Positions 52,781 to 61,506 of a DNA stretch of 64,000 nucleotides are shown piece after piece. The stretch comes from Tritrichomonas musculus (taxonomy: Eukaryota > Parabasalia > Tritrichomonadida > Tritrichomonadidae), in the NCBI GenBank assembly GCA_039105265.1, contig JAPFFF010000005.1:3519501-3583500 (forward strand), written 5' to 3'. The notes below the pieces were generated by a model. The model worked only from the letters and a program-made list of their open reading frames with translations, was not told the origin of the DNA and searched no databases. Positions within the stretch are counted from its first letter, which is position 1. Every line of letters begins with the position of its first letter. Made by a program: the position numbers and the translations under genes.

Positions 52781-53291
52781 GTCTTGCTATGGGCGGCAAT
52801 GTCGTCATTCCAGATCTTCCGGATGAAATCGCGATATCTTTGTCCGGATGACGACTCGCCGCAGTTACAACCAGCTAGCTGCTAAGCATTGCTGATCGTG
52901 GTCTTGCTATGGGCGGCAATGTCGTCATTCCAGATCTTCCGGATGAAATCGCGATATCTTTGTCCGGATGACGACTCGCCGCAGTTACAACCAGCCAGCT
53001 GCTAAGCATTACTGATCGTGGTCTTGCTATGGGCGGCAATGTCGTCATTCCAGATCTTCCGGATGAAATCGCGATATCTTTGTCCGGATGACGACTCGCC
53101 GCAGTTACAACCAGCTAGCTGCTAAGCATTGCTGATCGTGGTCTTGCTATGGGCGGCAATGTCGTCATTCCAGATCTTCCGGATGAAATCGCAATATCTT
53201 TGTCCGGATGACGACTCGCCGCAGTTACAACCAGCTAGCTGCTAAGCATTACTGATCGTGATCATGCTATGGGCGGCAATGTCGTCATCTC
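52781..53291 (-). repeat. MULE 120-bp tandem array R2 (outer right), four units
   Basis: Four inverted units of 120 bp. The junction with block U at 52781 lacks the partial unit found in the other arrays and joins CCACCGTGGTC straight to a unit. The outermost unit has the same ATTGCG variant as R1. Confidence 0.95.
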
Positions 53292-53528
53292 GGTTTCTTT
53301 GATTGGTTTAGTTCTATAAAAATGGCGCTTTTTCATGGTTTTATCTTAGTGAACTTTTTCAAAACTTTACAAGAAAATTTTAGAACTTTTTGTATGCCTT
53401 CTCAATTAACTCAAAAAGTCAGAATAACGAATTTTCCTCAGAAAAAAATGGTGTAACTTTTTCTATAGTTTGTCACTTCGCCTTTTTCAGTTTATTTTAA
53501 CAAAAAAATATTTACAACAATTTAGAAG

Positions 53529-53663
53529 ATGTTTAAAAGATTTGAACATCAAAATTCTTTATTCACAAATGGAAGACAGATTTCTGATTTATTTTTAATT
53601 TTGGATCATCATATTTTTTCACATGAGATTGAATTTCATGCAATTTCTAAAAGTAATTTGTAA
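53529..53663 (+). pseudogene. Short BTB-like N-terminal fragment beside the MULE
   Basis: A 44-codon frame, starting 38 bases past the MULE target duplication, reads LFTNGRQISDLFLILDHHIF then SHEIEFHAISKSNL-stop. The pattern D-h-x-h-x-h...F-x-x-H-x-h-x-h-x-x-x-S resembles the first strands and helix of a BTB/POZ domain. Nothing follows, so it looks like the leftover 5' end of a gene whose promoter region took the MULE insertion. Confidence 0.35.
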
Positions 53664-54059
53664 ACATTAAAAAATTAATTAAAATTATTTAACAAATAAA
53701 GAGTTTACAAGGAAATTCATCAAAAATTTTAAAAAACAAAATGTAGTTATTAATGCATTTAACAATTTATATAAGAAAGCAATGCAATATGATATAAAAT
53801 ACCACATCAAAAAGTCGAAACATATGTTCAAAAACAATGAATCAATTAAATGTAAAACTTTTTGATTTTCTCATTAAGTTTATTCAGCAAGGGATTATAT
53901 ATAATCATGGTTAAATAAGTTTTAATATTCATATTTTTCTTACTTCTCTTAAAAGAAAAATCCGATAAGTTGTATGTTCAATGAGATTTATTTTACATTT
54001 TGCTTTATAAAATGCATCAATTAATAATTTTTTATTAGCTTTTTTATAATATTTTTGGT
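53664..54059. other. Spacer before the J-protein
   Basis: A/T-rich. A minus-strand frame at 53929-54114 is Lys/Asn-rich and overlaps the J-protein start; not supported. Confidence 0.5.
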
Positions 54060-54122
54060 ATGAAAATGGAGATAATCCTATATTATTTTCCACTTTTTGA
54101 TAATTCTCTACCAAAACACAAA

Positions 54123-54914
54123 ATGGTATTTCATCTTTTTATTTTAATTTGCTTTAGATTTAACAAAACAACCGATTTATACAAGCTTGCTGGAGTTGAT
54201 TATTCGATTCCGACATCTGAAATCAATGAATTATTATTGAATATTTCACTAAACCAATCTGAAGTCAATAACGAACCAACAGACAATGACACTTTAGACG
54301 CTTTAAAAATTCTTAATAATACGTATTTACGCCGCATTTATGATCTTTATGGAGCCGAAGCTCTTGAAAACCCTCATGAATTCGAAGGAAATCAAAAAGA
54401 AACATTAAAAATACAAAAAACTGTTCCAATTTATGATTTTTATACTGGCTGCCGTTATTTCTTTACATTTACACGAACAAGAATCTGTAAATGTCCTAAT
54501 AACGAAAAAACAAATAAGCCAACTTTCATGTGCTCATTATGCCATGGTTCTACTACAATTCAAGAAAGCGTACCAATTGAGTTGAATCTCAAAAAAGGCT
54601 CAGCAGATCCATTTATTTTTACTTTACCTAATATAACCGATGCAACAGAAAAATATTCACCAGGTAATATTAAAATAATTCTTAAATCAGAACCTACTCC
54701 ATTTTATTCTCGTAGAGTCAATGATATTTTTGTTTTTGCTCTCGAACCATATTCATCAATTAAACCTGGACTTCAGCTTTCATATTATTTTATAGATGAT
54801 AAAATACATACTTATAATGTAACAGAAGTACACCCTTTAATAAAAGTTGAGGGGAAAGGAATGCCGATTGAAGGAACAGACCGATATGGAGATTTATTCA
54901 TATATTTCAACTAG
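54123..54914 (+). CDS. ER-type DnaJ/Hsp40-like protein with an incomplete J domain
   Basis: From the Met at 54123 the protein is 263 residues and opens with a short signal peptide (MVFHLFILICF). A longer reading from 54060 would bury this signal, so 54123 is preferred. TDLYKLAGVDYS starts a J-like domain and LKILNNTYLRRIYDLYGAEA matches helices III-IV, but no HPD tripeptide is present between them. Next comes a reduced Cys region (CKC...CSLCHG), about half of a DnaJ zinc module, as in ERdj3/DNAJB11. The C-terminus GKGMPIEGTDRYGDLFIYF is the classic end of the DnaJ substrate-binding domain. Likely a luminal co-chaperone or holdase. Loss of HPD predicts no stimulation of Hsp70 ATPase. Confidence 0.82.
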   Translation: MVFHLFILICFRFNKTTDLYKLAGVDYSIPTSEINELLLNISLNQSEVNNEPTDNDTLDALKILNNTYLRRIYDLYGAEALENPHEFEGNQKETLKIQKTVPIYDFYTGCRYFFTFTRTRICKCPNNEKTNKPTFMCSLCHGSTTIQESVPIELNLKKGSADPFIFTLPNITDATEKYSPGNIKIILKSEPTPFYSRRVNDIFVFALEPYSSIKPGLQLSYYFIDDKIHTYNVTEVHPLIKVEGKGMPIEGTDRYGDLFIYFN

Positions 54915-55120
54915 AGTTGTATGCTTATTTACAACCAAATACTAATATTTATTGTTTTATTATACTTATCAAAATTTTATATCAAATTTTCATGTTAATT
55001 TTTTTTTTTAAAAAAAGACCAATCACTTTTTTATATGTATTAGTTATAATATTTTTGTATTTGATTTTCATAACGTGGTCTTTAAAAGCACAAATAATCA
55101 TAACATTTTGAAAACAAAAC
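54915..55120. other. Short spacer
   Basis: Hydrophobic frame at 54917-55111 looks like translated T-rich sequence; not supported. Confidence 0.5.
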
Positions 55121-55128
55121 AAAAAAAA
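55121..55128 (-). terminator. RNA polymerase III terminator of the tRNA
   Basis: Eight T residues on the coding strand immediately follow the discriminator base of the tRNA. Confidence 0.85.
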
Positions 55129-55201
55129 TGCCTACGAGCGGAGTCGGACCGCCGACCTTTCGCTTACAAGGCGAACGCAATAACCACTATGCTACGCAGG
55201 C
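55129..55201 (-). tRNA. tRNA-Thr (anticodon UGU)
   Basis: 73 bases fold as a cloverleaf. The acceptor GCCTGCG pairs with CGTAGGC (one G-U), discriminator A. Box A is TAGCATAGTGG in the D arm. The anticodon stem TTCGC/GCGAA encloses CTTGTAA with anticodon TGT, reading ACA (Thr). The T stem GGCGG/CCGCT closes TCCGACT, where C stands at position 55 instead of the near-universal T. There is no intron, and CCA is not encoded. A T8 terminator follows. A single gene, not clustered. Confidence 0.93.
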
Positions 55202-55505
55202 TTCAAATGTTAAAAATTTTAAACACTAAAGAGTATAAATATTATGAATATCTTTTTAGTATTTTGAATTCCATATTTAGATCTAAATAAAAGCCAATAG
55301 TTATTAATTCATAATTTATGAATCATAAATAGATATTTTTATATATTATTTTATAAATTGTTATGCTATCAATATTCTACTTATATATCACTAACATATT
55401 GAATAACTCTTGAAATCGTAAGATCTATCCGCCCATTAAACCAAATTTTCTTCTCGCATTTATAGGATCGTACAATAAACATAAGAATAAATATAATCCT
55501 AAAAA
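55202..55505. other. Spacer between tRNA and kinase
   Basis: A/T-rich, nothing recognised. Upstream of the tRNA and downstream of the minus-strand kinase. Confidence 0.6.
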
Positions 55506-56357
55506 TCAATTAGAATGATAATTAAAAAACGAAAAATAATCATTATTAAGAATTTCTTTGATTGTTGGTCTGCATTCAGGTCGCATTTCGGTACATTTCT
55601 TGAAAATAACCTGAAATTCATCATCAGTACTGACTTGTAATAGTCCTGAAATGATTTCATTTGGAATAATATCTTCGTTATTAATTAAAAATGGAAAAGT
55701 GAGTTCTGATAAACAATATAATGTAACACCAATTGCCCAAATATCTGTCTTCAACAAATTAATTTCTCCTCTCTTAAACATTTCTGGAGCAGCAAAATAT
55801 GTAGAAAAATTTCTTTTTTTATCCTTTAATACTGTACATGATTTGCTAAATCCAAAGTCACAAACCTTTGGATTTAAATTTTCATCAAGTAAAATATTCT
55901 CTGGCTTGATATCACCGTGTGATATTCCTTTACTATGAAGATATTCAATTGCTTTCAAAAAGTTATAAAAAATTTTCTTTTTTTCCATTTCATTCTTAAA
56001 CCCAATTTGTGTCACATAATCAAATAAATCACCATTTGAACAGTATTCCATTATGATGACAAAATATTCTTCATCATAATCATTTTTAATATCAAGTACA
56101 TCATACATTTTAATAATATTAGGATGCTTGGTTGTTCGGAGAATATGAATTTCATTAAAAATAACTTCAGCTTTCCCCATAGTTGCTATATCACTTTTTG
56201 AAATAAATTTAGCTGCAAATTGCAAATGTGTTGATATATCTTCTACTTTTGCAACAACTGAAAATGATCCACTATTTAGCAATTGAATTATGCGATATCC
56301 ATGAAATGAATACGGTATTTTAATCAAGTGCCCCAATTGCGTCTGCGAAAAAAACAT
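55506..56357 (-). CDS. CAMK-like serine/threonine protein kinase
   Basis: 283 residues, essentially a bare kinase domain (about 21-278). Glycine loop LNSGSFSVVAKV (one Gly fewer than usual), Lys50 in AAKF, alpha-C Glu69 in FNEIHIL, hinge IIMEYCSNGDLFDYV, catalytic loop HGDIKPEN (D149, with Gly in place of the Arg of HRD), DFG at 167-169, APE at 190-192. Lys151 and Asn154 of the loop are kept, so it is probably active. The hinge and KPENILLDENLNPKVCDFGFS resemble CAMKL kinases (AMPK/SNF1-like), whose trichomonad families are greatly expanded. Lacking the HRD Arg it should not need activation-loop phosphorylation. An Initiator-like TCATTTTATT lies about 20 bases upstream on the coding strand. 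Confidence 0.9.
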   Translation of the reverse strand: MFFSQTQLGHLIKIPYSFHGYRIIQLLNSGSFSVVAKVEDISTHLQFAAKFISKSDIATMGKAEVIFNEIHILRTTKHPNIIKMYDVLDIKNDYDEEYFVIIMEYCSNGDLFDYVTQIGFKNEMEKKKIFYNFLKAIEYLHSKGISHGDIKPENILLDENLNPKVCDFGFSKSCTVLKDKKRNFSTYFAAPEMFKRGEINLLKTDIWAIGVTLYCLSELTFPFLINNEDIIPNEIISGLLQVSTDDEFQVIFKKCTEMRPECRPTIKEILNNDYFSFFNYHSN

Positions 56358-56907
56358 TTAACTCCTTTTCACTTAAATAAAATGAGTCAGAGTTTTATTT
56401 GAAAAATTTAAAATAATGCTAAATCAAAATTTGAGTACTTTTCAATGTAAATTCAAAAATTGATCAACATTGTCAATCAAATTTTATACTAAACTTGTAT
56501 GCCAATAAACATGAGTTTAGATTTTTTATTATTTGGTAATAATTCGATATCAAATATTTTGATGAATAGAGAAAATGTCAAGCAAAATATTTCAATAGAA
56601 AAGTCACTTTCATTATATAACTAAGCTTATTCATAAATTAATAATGTTTATAAAGTAAGTTAAATTCAGATGATAATTCAGTTTTAATATAAAAAAATAA
56701 AAGGATCTCACCTCTCAATCAGTTTCGTGCATCCTGAAAATGCAAAAGCTGGGATTGTTTCAACTGATCGAAAAACTCTCAATTTTTCAATGAAATTGTA
56801 AGATTTATTTTTTCTAAAATGATTTTCATATTTTATATCTTTTTTAAGCAAAATTGCTTCGTTTTGTGCATGATTTTTTCAATACTCATAAATTTGATAC
56901 TACCTCC
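56358..56907. other. AT-rich spacer
   Basis: Promoter side of the kinase gene; no other feature recognised. Confidence 0.55.
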
Positions 56908-56911
56908 TTAA

Positions 56912-57242
56912 GGGACCACTATCAAATTCTATGTTAAAAATTCTATGAGTTATCACAAAATTAATTGACTTAAAAAAAATTATTTCTTGAGTATTTTTGC
57001 TATATTTTGGTATATATAAATTATATAAATTACATATCATTTATTTCTATTCTTCTTTTAAGCCTATTCCCTTTATTCAATAAAAATTAAAAAGTTGAAA
57101 GGATGTAAAAATTTTACAAAAATGATCGGAATGGTGAAATTTTAAAGTTTTAAACTTTTTCCGAGATAACAACTATTGAATTTTCTTTTCTATGAGTTTT
57201 CTCAATATTGAAATGTTTACAAAAAAATATGATAGTGGTCCC
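56912..57242. mobile_element. MITE with GGGACCACTATCA ends and TTAA target
   Basis: GGGACCACTATCAAATT at the left matches the reverse complement of the right end, GGGACCACTATCATATT, at all but one of 17 positions. TTAA flanks both sides (56908-56911 and 57243-57246). At 331 bp it is non-coding. The TTAA target is characteristic of piggyBac-type elements, although ends of that family usually start CCC/GGG as here, so a piggyBac-related MITE is plausible. Confidence 0.7.
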
Positions 57243-57246
57243 TTAA

Positions 57247-58189
57247 GTTAACTATTTTTATATAACCGAGGTGAGACTGCGAAATTTTAAATGAACTTTT
57301 TTAGGAATAATAATCAACAAAATTAAAAATAAATTAAAAATATAGTATTATGGTGTTGTTACCTTTTCATATCATATACTTTTTTTCAGATATAATCAAA
57401 AAAAATTGAAATTGTATTGACATTTCAAAATGTCATAATTGATATATTCGTCATTATTTTTTCTTTTCAACCATTAAATTGCATTTGTATATAGATGATC
57501 TCTATTTTTTAATAAGAAAGTTATTCAATAAATGCGTTTTTGGTCAAAATTCAAAAAAATATTTTTCAATTTAAAGAGAAATTTTCTTCTATATTAAAGA
57601 CCAAAGGGATAACTATAGTTTATCTCTTAACTTATCTGGTACTGGCAAACATATCAAAATATTTTTAAATTTTTTTTCCAATTTTAGCTAGGATTGAGGT
57701 TTAATATTGAATATAGTGATGTAAACTTCACAAATATCCAAATAATTTCATTTGTTTTTATTTTGGTATCAACATCACAATAAGTATTAATTTTAATATT
57801 TATCAATAATTTACTAAAAAAATCATGCTTATAATATGATGATTTGTGGGAAATTATTTTCGGATTTTATTTAGTTTAAAGTTTAAAGTTTAAACTTTAA
57901 ACTTAAATTCAAATGTCAGCCCATTATTTTTTCTCTCAATTTATTTGACAAAAAAAATATTTATTTCAATTTTAATAAACTTTATTATTTCTTTTCAAAT
58001 TAATCAATTAAATTTTTGATTTTTCATTCAGGGTTGAGTTTACTTTGTAAAGCTTTACAAATAAACCATTCAAAAAGTTCACAAATGACCTTCACAAAAC
58101 GAAAAACAGAGCAGCCTAACCATCATTTGTTAACCACAATAAGGGTTTCAAAAAAATGACTACACAGCGGCCAAATGGCGTGGTTTGTT
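57247..58189. other. AT-rich spacer with a perfect 26-bp palindrome
   Basis: No gene. GTTTAAAGTTTAAACTTT and its continuation form a perfect 26-bp palindrome at 57879-57904. It consists of repeated AGTTTAA/TTAAACT and may form a cruciform. From about 58080 composition becomes more balanced as the broken element starts. Confidence 0.5.
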
Positions 58190-60050
58190 AACGGACCGAT
58201 AGGGACGTTAAGAGAATCAAAATGTTACAGAGAATCAAAATGTTACAGAGAATCAAAAACCCATTACAGTTGAATCTGCGCTTGAAAGTATCAAAAGATA
58301 CTCTCAAAGACCATCACAAAAAGTGGCAGATCAGGGATCTACCATTGATGATCAGACATTTGATAAATTTTTTTCCCAAGGATCCTAAGAGCAGGCACCT
58401 AAAATTGAGAATACCGTTAATTATGATAGAGGAAATGGATCACAAAGTCCAAAAAAGCATGATTCATCTCCAGGTGATGCATTACTTAAACAGTTGAAGG
58501 GACCGAAAAAATGGAATCATCAAAATCCGCCCTATTCTCAAACAGTTCCTCCAAAAGATACCATAGATCATGACACAATGGAAGAATGTCTGTCACAAAA
58601 CTTCCAACCGTTGACTATCGATGACGATGTTCTATCCAAATTTGATGAACAGCATCTGAAAAATTTCCTTTTTTACAACCAAATACCAACCAAATATCAG
58701 TGAACCAGTGGTTGACAGTCACATCCATATGCTCGATACGAATGCAAATCGGTTCTTTAATGTTTTTCTTCCGACACCTGCAGGTCAAAGAGAGAGGTTG
58801 GATGCGATCGATTTCCATGTACGTTTCAGTCTTTTTGTTACAAGTGGAAGAGTGACTGATCCATTTTTTGAAGAAAAATTTACGGAAGAGGAACTCAAAA
58901 TGAACGGAATCACAGGCGATATGCTGCATTCAAATCCAACAAGATTTGGCACATTTTTGACAGAAGCTGGATGGAAACAATTATTCCAATTGTATTAAAT
59001 CCATGCGCCGAATATATGGCTTCATTCAAGAAGATGAAGTTCTAAGACAGCAAAGACTAAGGGATTGGAAGAAAATCATGTCAAGAATGGTTCCAAGAAT
59101 GGAAAAAATGATTGACGAATTTGATACTTTTTATCGTCAGTACAAGTTTCCTCCAGAAATTCCTCAAGATATTCAAGACGTTTATCGCTATTGCAAAAAT
59201 CCCAAATATAAATTGCCGCCTGATTGGCGCATAAGCATTAAAAAAAGAAATAAGTAAACAATTCAATTTTTAATTTATTTTTTATTTTTTAAAATGTCAT
59301 TTTTAATTTTTCCTATTGAGAGTTCATTATATGTGAAAAAGGGAATGCAAAAAATTATTGATAATCGAAAGTATCATGATTGGTATCCGACATTATTCTT
59401 CAGAAAAGAAACCAATCCATTGGAAATCAGAAATAATCCAAATGATGTATTTATTCAAATTGAAGACAATAGATATTATCCAAAAAATAATAAAAAATTT
59501 AATCGAAATGTTGATCCAAATAAACATAGAATTTATATTCAAACATTTCGATGGACTGAGAGAGAAAAATTTATGAAAAAAATTAGAAGATTTTGAAAAA
59601 TTCTGTAAAAGTAAGAAAACAACAATATTGTTACCAAATATTTGGTATGATTTATGTGTTAAAAATGATACAATAAAAATTGTTATAAAAAAAGGACAAG
59701 TAATTGAATCACAAATTAATATCATTCCACGACAAATTTATGGCTGGGAAGGAAAAACAAATAAAGATGAATCTCTTTATGCTCTTTATCACAGACAACT
59801 ACAGGGAGATTCAATGAGTATGGGTGAAAGATTTAGATAGAAATTGGATATCGTAACTCCATTTGATTATTCATCAGACAGTTTTGACAATAATGATTCA
59901 TCATCAATGGAAGAAACAACGACAACAACCTGCATTTCCTCTTTTTCTTTTAAACCGTTCTGTGTAAACTACGTTTTGACAACGGAACACCATAAAAACG
60001 GCACACGGTCGAAAGGTTTAATTGGTTGAAATTATCAAAGGTATGAAAAC
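58190..60050 (+). mobile_element. Broken coding relic of a large element, possibly Maverick/Polinton-like
   Basis: A 1.9-kb tract of clearly gene-like composition on the plus strand in several successive pieces, none complete, with roughly half a dozen or more breaks. The pieces contain balanced, well-folded-looking sequence but no domain I can name. Trichomonad genomes carry many Maverick/Polinton elements encoding structural and accessory proteins of this size, so a fossil of that kind is a candidate; an ordinary host pseudogene cannot be excluded. I found no terminal repeats that would set its true limits. Considered old because of the many breaks. Confidence 0.4.
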
Positions 60051-60507
60051 TTCTATCCACTCGACAGATCATTTTTCTTTCAAATTATAATTTTTTAATG
60101 ATAATATTAATGATAAATATAATATAAAAAAGATTTTTACACAACCATTTATTGTTTGAAAAAGTTACCATTTTTATTTTGCTTTAATTCAAATCCATGA
60201 TCATATTTTCCAAAATTTAACATAAACTATTTAAAAATATGTAATCTCGCCGTAGTTTACAAAACCACCGAAGGGCTAGTTTTTTTAAGAAAGTGACTTT
60301 TCTATATTGTCCTTTAATGATGTAAATAATACATTAAATGGAAAAAAAGTCAAATCACCAATAAATGATCAAGGAAAACCAAACTAATTCTTTTATGTTC
60401 AAAAAAAATATTCCCAAAATAAATTAATTTAAAAAATGTTTTTTTTATTCAATATTATTTTTTTACTCCTAAGTTATTGCAAGTTATATAAACGAGGAAT
60501 TTATTAT
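60051..60507. other. Spacer
   Basis: A/T-rich. A GC-richer stretch at 60240-60285 (CTCGCCGTAGTTTACAAAAC) resembles wording at 58105-58190 and may mark an edge of the broken element. No gene. Confidence 0.4.
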
Positions 60508-61470
60508 TTATTTAAGATTCTTAGAAAAGAATTCTTCAATTTTTGCAAATGGAATCTTTTCGAAATTATCATACAAGTCAACATGATTGGCACCTGGGAT
60601 TATCATAAGTTCTTTGTTATCTCCTTTTAATTGTTTGAAGGCATCTTCACTAAAGTAACGGGAATGAGCTTTTTCTCCATGAATAACTAAAACTGGATTA
60701 CGGATCTCACCTATGAAAGCAAGTTGTGGTGTGTTGATGAAAGAAAGAGAAGAAGTTTTATTCCATCCATTATTTGAATTCAAAGAACGCTTGTGATATC
60801 CTCTTGGTGTTTTATAATATCCAAAGTAATCTTTGAGAAATTGGGGAGCATCGTCTGGAACCTTATCTGGAAGACCTCCTGCTAAAGCAAATTCACCATT
60901 TTTGGCATCTTCTAAACGCTGAGCATTTAATTGTTTTCGAAGTTCATATCTTGCATTTTCATCAGTTGCATCAAAGTAGCCGTTGGCATTAACACGACTC
61001 ATATTATACATTGTTGATGAAACGGTTGCTTTGATACGGGTATCAATGGCTGCTGCATTAAGAGACAATCCTCCCCATCCACAAATTCCAATGACACCAA
61101 TTCGTTCTTGATCGACAAAGTCAAGAAGTGAGAGAAAATCAACTGCTGCTGAGAAATCTTCTGTATTTATGTCTGGAGAAGCAACATATCTTGGAAATCC
61201 TTCACTTTCGCCAGTGAATGATGGATCAAATGCAACTGTAACAAAACCTCTCTTTGCCATTTCTTGTGCATATAATCCTGATGCTTGTTCTTTAACAGCT
61301 CCGAATGGTCCACAAACCGCAATTCCTGCATATTTCTTTTTTTTATCAAGATTCTTTGGAAGATAAAGATGTCCTGCTAAAAGAATACCAAAACGGTTCT
61401 TAAATCTAACTCCTTGACATAAAATGTCTGGATTTATTTTAAAAACACGTGTATCATTTGCTAAAGCCAT
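60508..61470 (-). CDS. Alpha/beta hydrolase, dienelactone-hydrolase/YcjY-like, bacterial type
   Basis: 320 residues from the Met at 61470 (MALANDTRVF); the frame extends 12 codons further to 61506, but the Initiator lies inside that extension, so the shorter start is chosen. Motifs: FGILLAGHLYLPKN, oxyanion-hole HG-like CGPFGAVKEQ, FDPSFTGESEG, nucleophile elbow VIGICGWGG, VLVIHGEKAHSR before the acid, and catalytic His in GANHVDLYD. The elbow G-I-C-G-W-G-G suggests a Cys nucleophile, as in dienelactone hydrolases and the bacterial YcjY-like family. No signal peptide; cytosolic. The substrate is unknown. The closest-looking family is bacterial, so lateral transfer is likely. Confidence 0.88.
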   Translation of the reverse strand: MALANDTRVFKINPDILCQGVRFKNRFGILLAGHLYLPKNLDKKKKYAGIAVCGPFGAVKEQASGLYAQEMAKRGFVTVAFDPSFTGESEGFPRYVASPDINTEDFSAAVDFLSLLDFVDQERIGVIGICGWGGLSLNAAAIDTRIKATVSSTMYNMSRVNANGYFDATDENARYELRKQLNAQRLEDAKNGEFALAGGLPDKVPDDAPQFLKDYFGYYKTPRGYHKRSLNSNNGWNKTSSLSFINTPQLAFIGEIRNPVLVIHGEKAHSRYFSEDAFKQLKGDNKELMIIPGANHVDLYDNFEKIPFAKIEEFFSKNLK

Positions 61471-61473
61471 TTT

Positions 61474-61487
61474 AGAAAGTGAAATGA
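61474..61487 (-). promoter_or_regulatory. Double Initiator of the hydrolase gene
   Basis: The coding strand reads TCATTTCACTTTCT, two overlapping Inr matches (TCATTT and TCACTT), ending three bases before the ATG at 61470. It fixes the start choice because transcripts would begin after the upstream ATG at 61506. Confidence 0.55.
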
Positions 61488-61506
61488 ATTTCAATAGAAT
61501 TTTCAT

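Larger units (their letters stand above)
47720..53482 (+). mobile_element. Complete MULE transposon with arm-long, repeat-bearing inverted repeats
   Basis: The left end GGCGGAATGACAAACTATAG and the reverse complement of the right end GGCGAAGTGACAAACTATAG open inverted repeats that run all the way to the transposase gene: about 1.85 kb on the left (to ~49571) and 1.51 kb on the right (51970-53482). A perfect 9-bp target duplication flanks it. Each arm reads, from the outside: unique tip, block P (about 97 bp), array of 120-bp units, block U containing the first 26 codons of the transposase, then P, array and U again. The arms differ mainly in unit number (6+3 left, 4+2 right). The intact 780-codon transposase lies between. 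It looks whole and recent. Confidence 0.93.

Noticed and set aside
47914-53291. CRISPR-like arrays
   Set aside because: The 120-bp units are contiguous tandem copies without unique spacers and belong to transposon arms.
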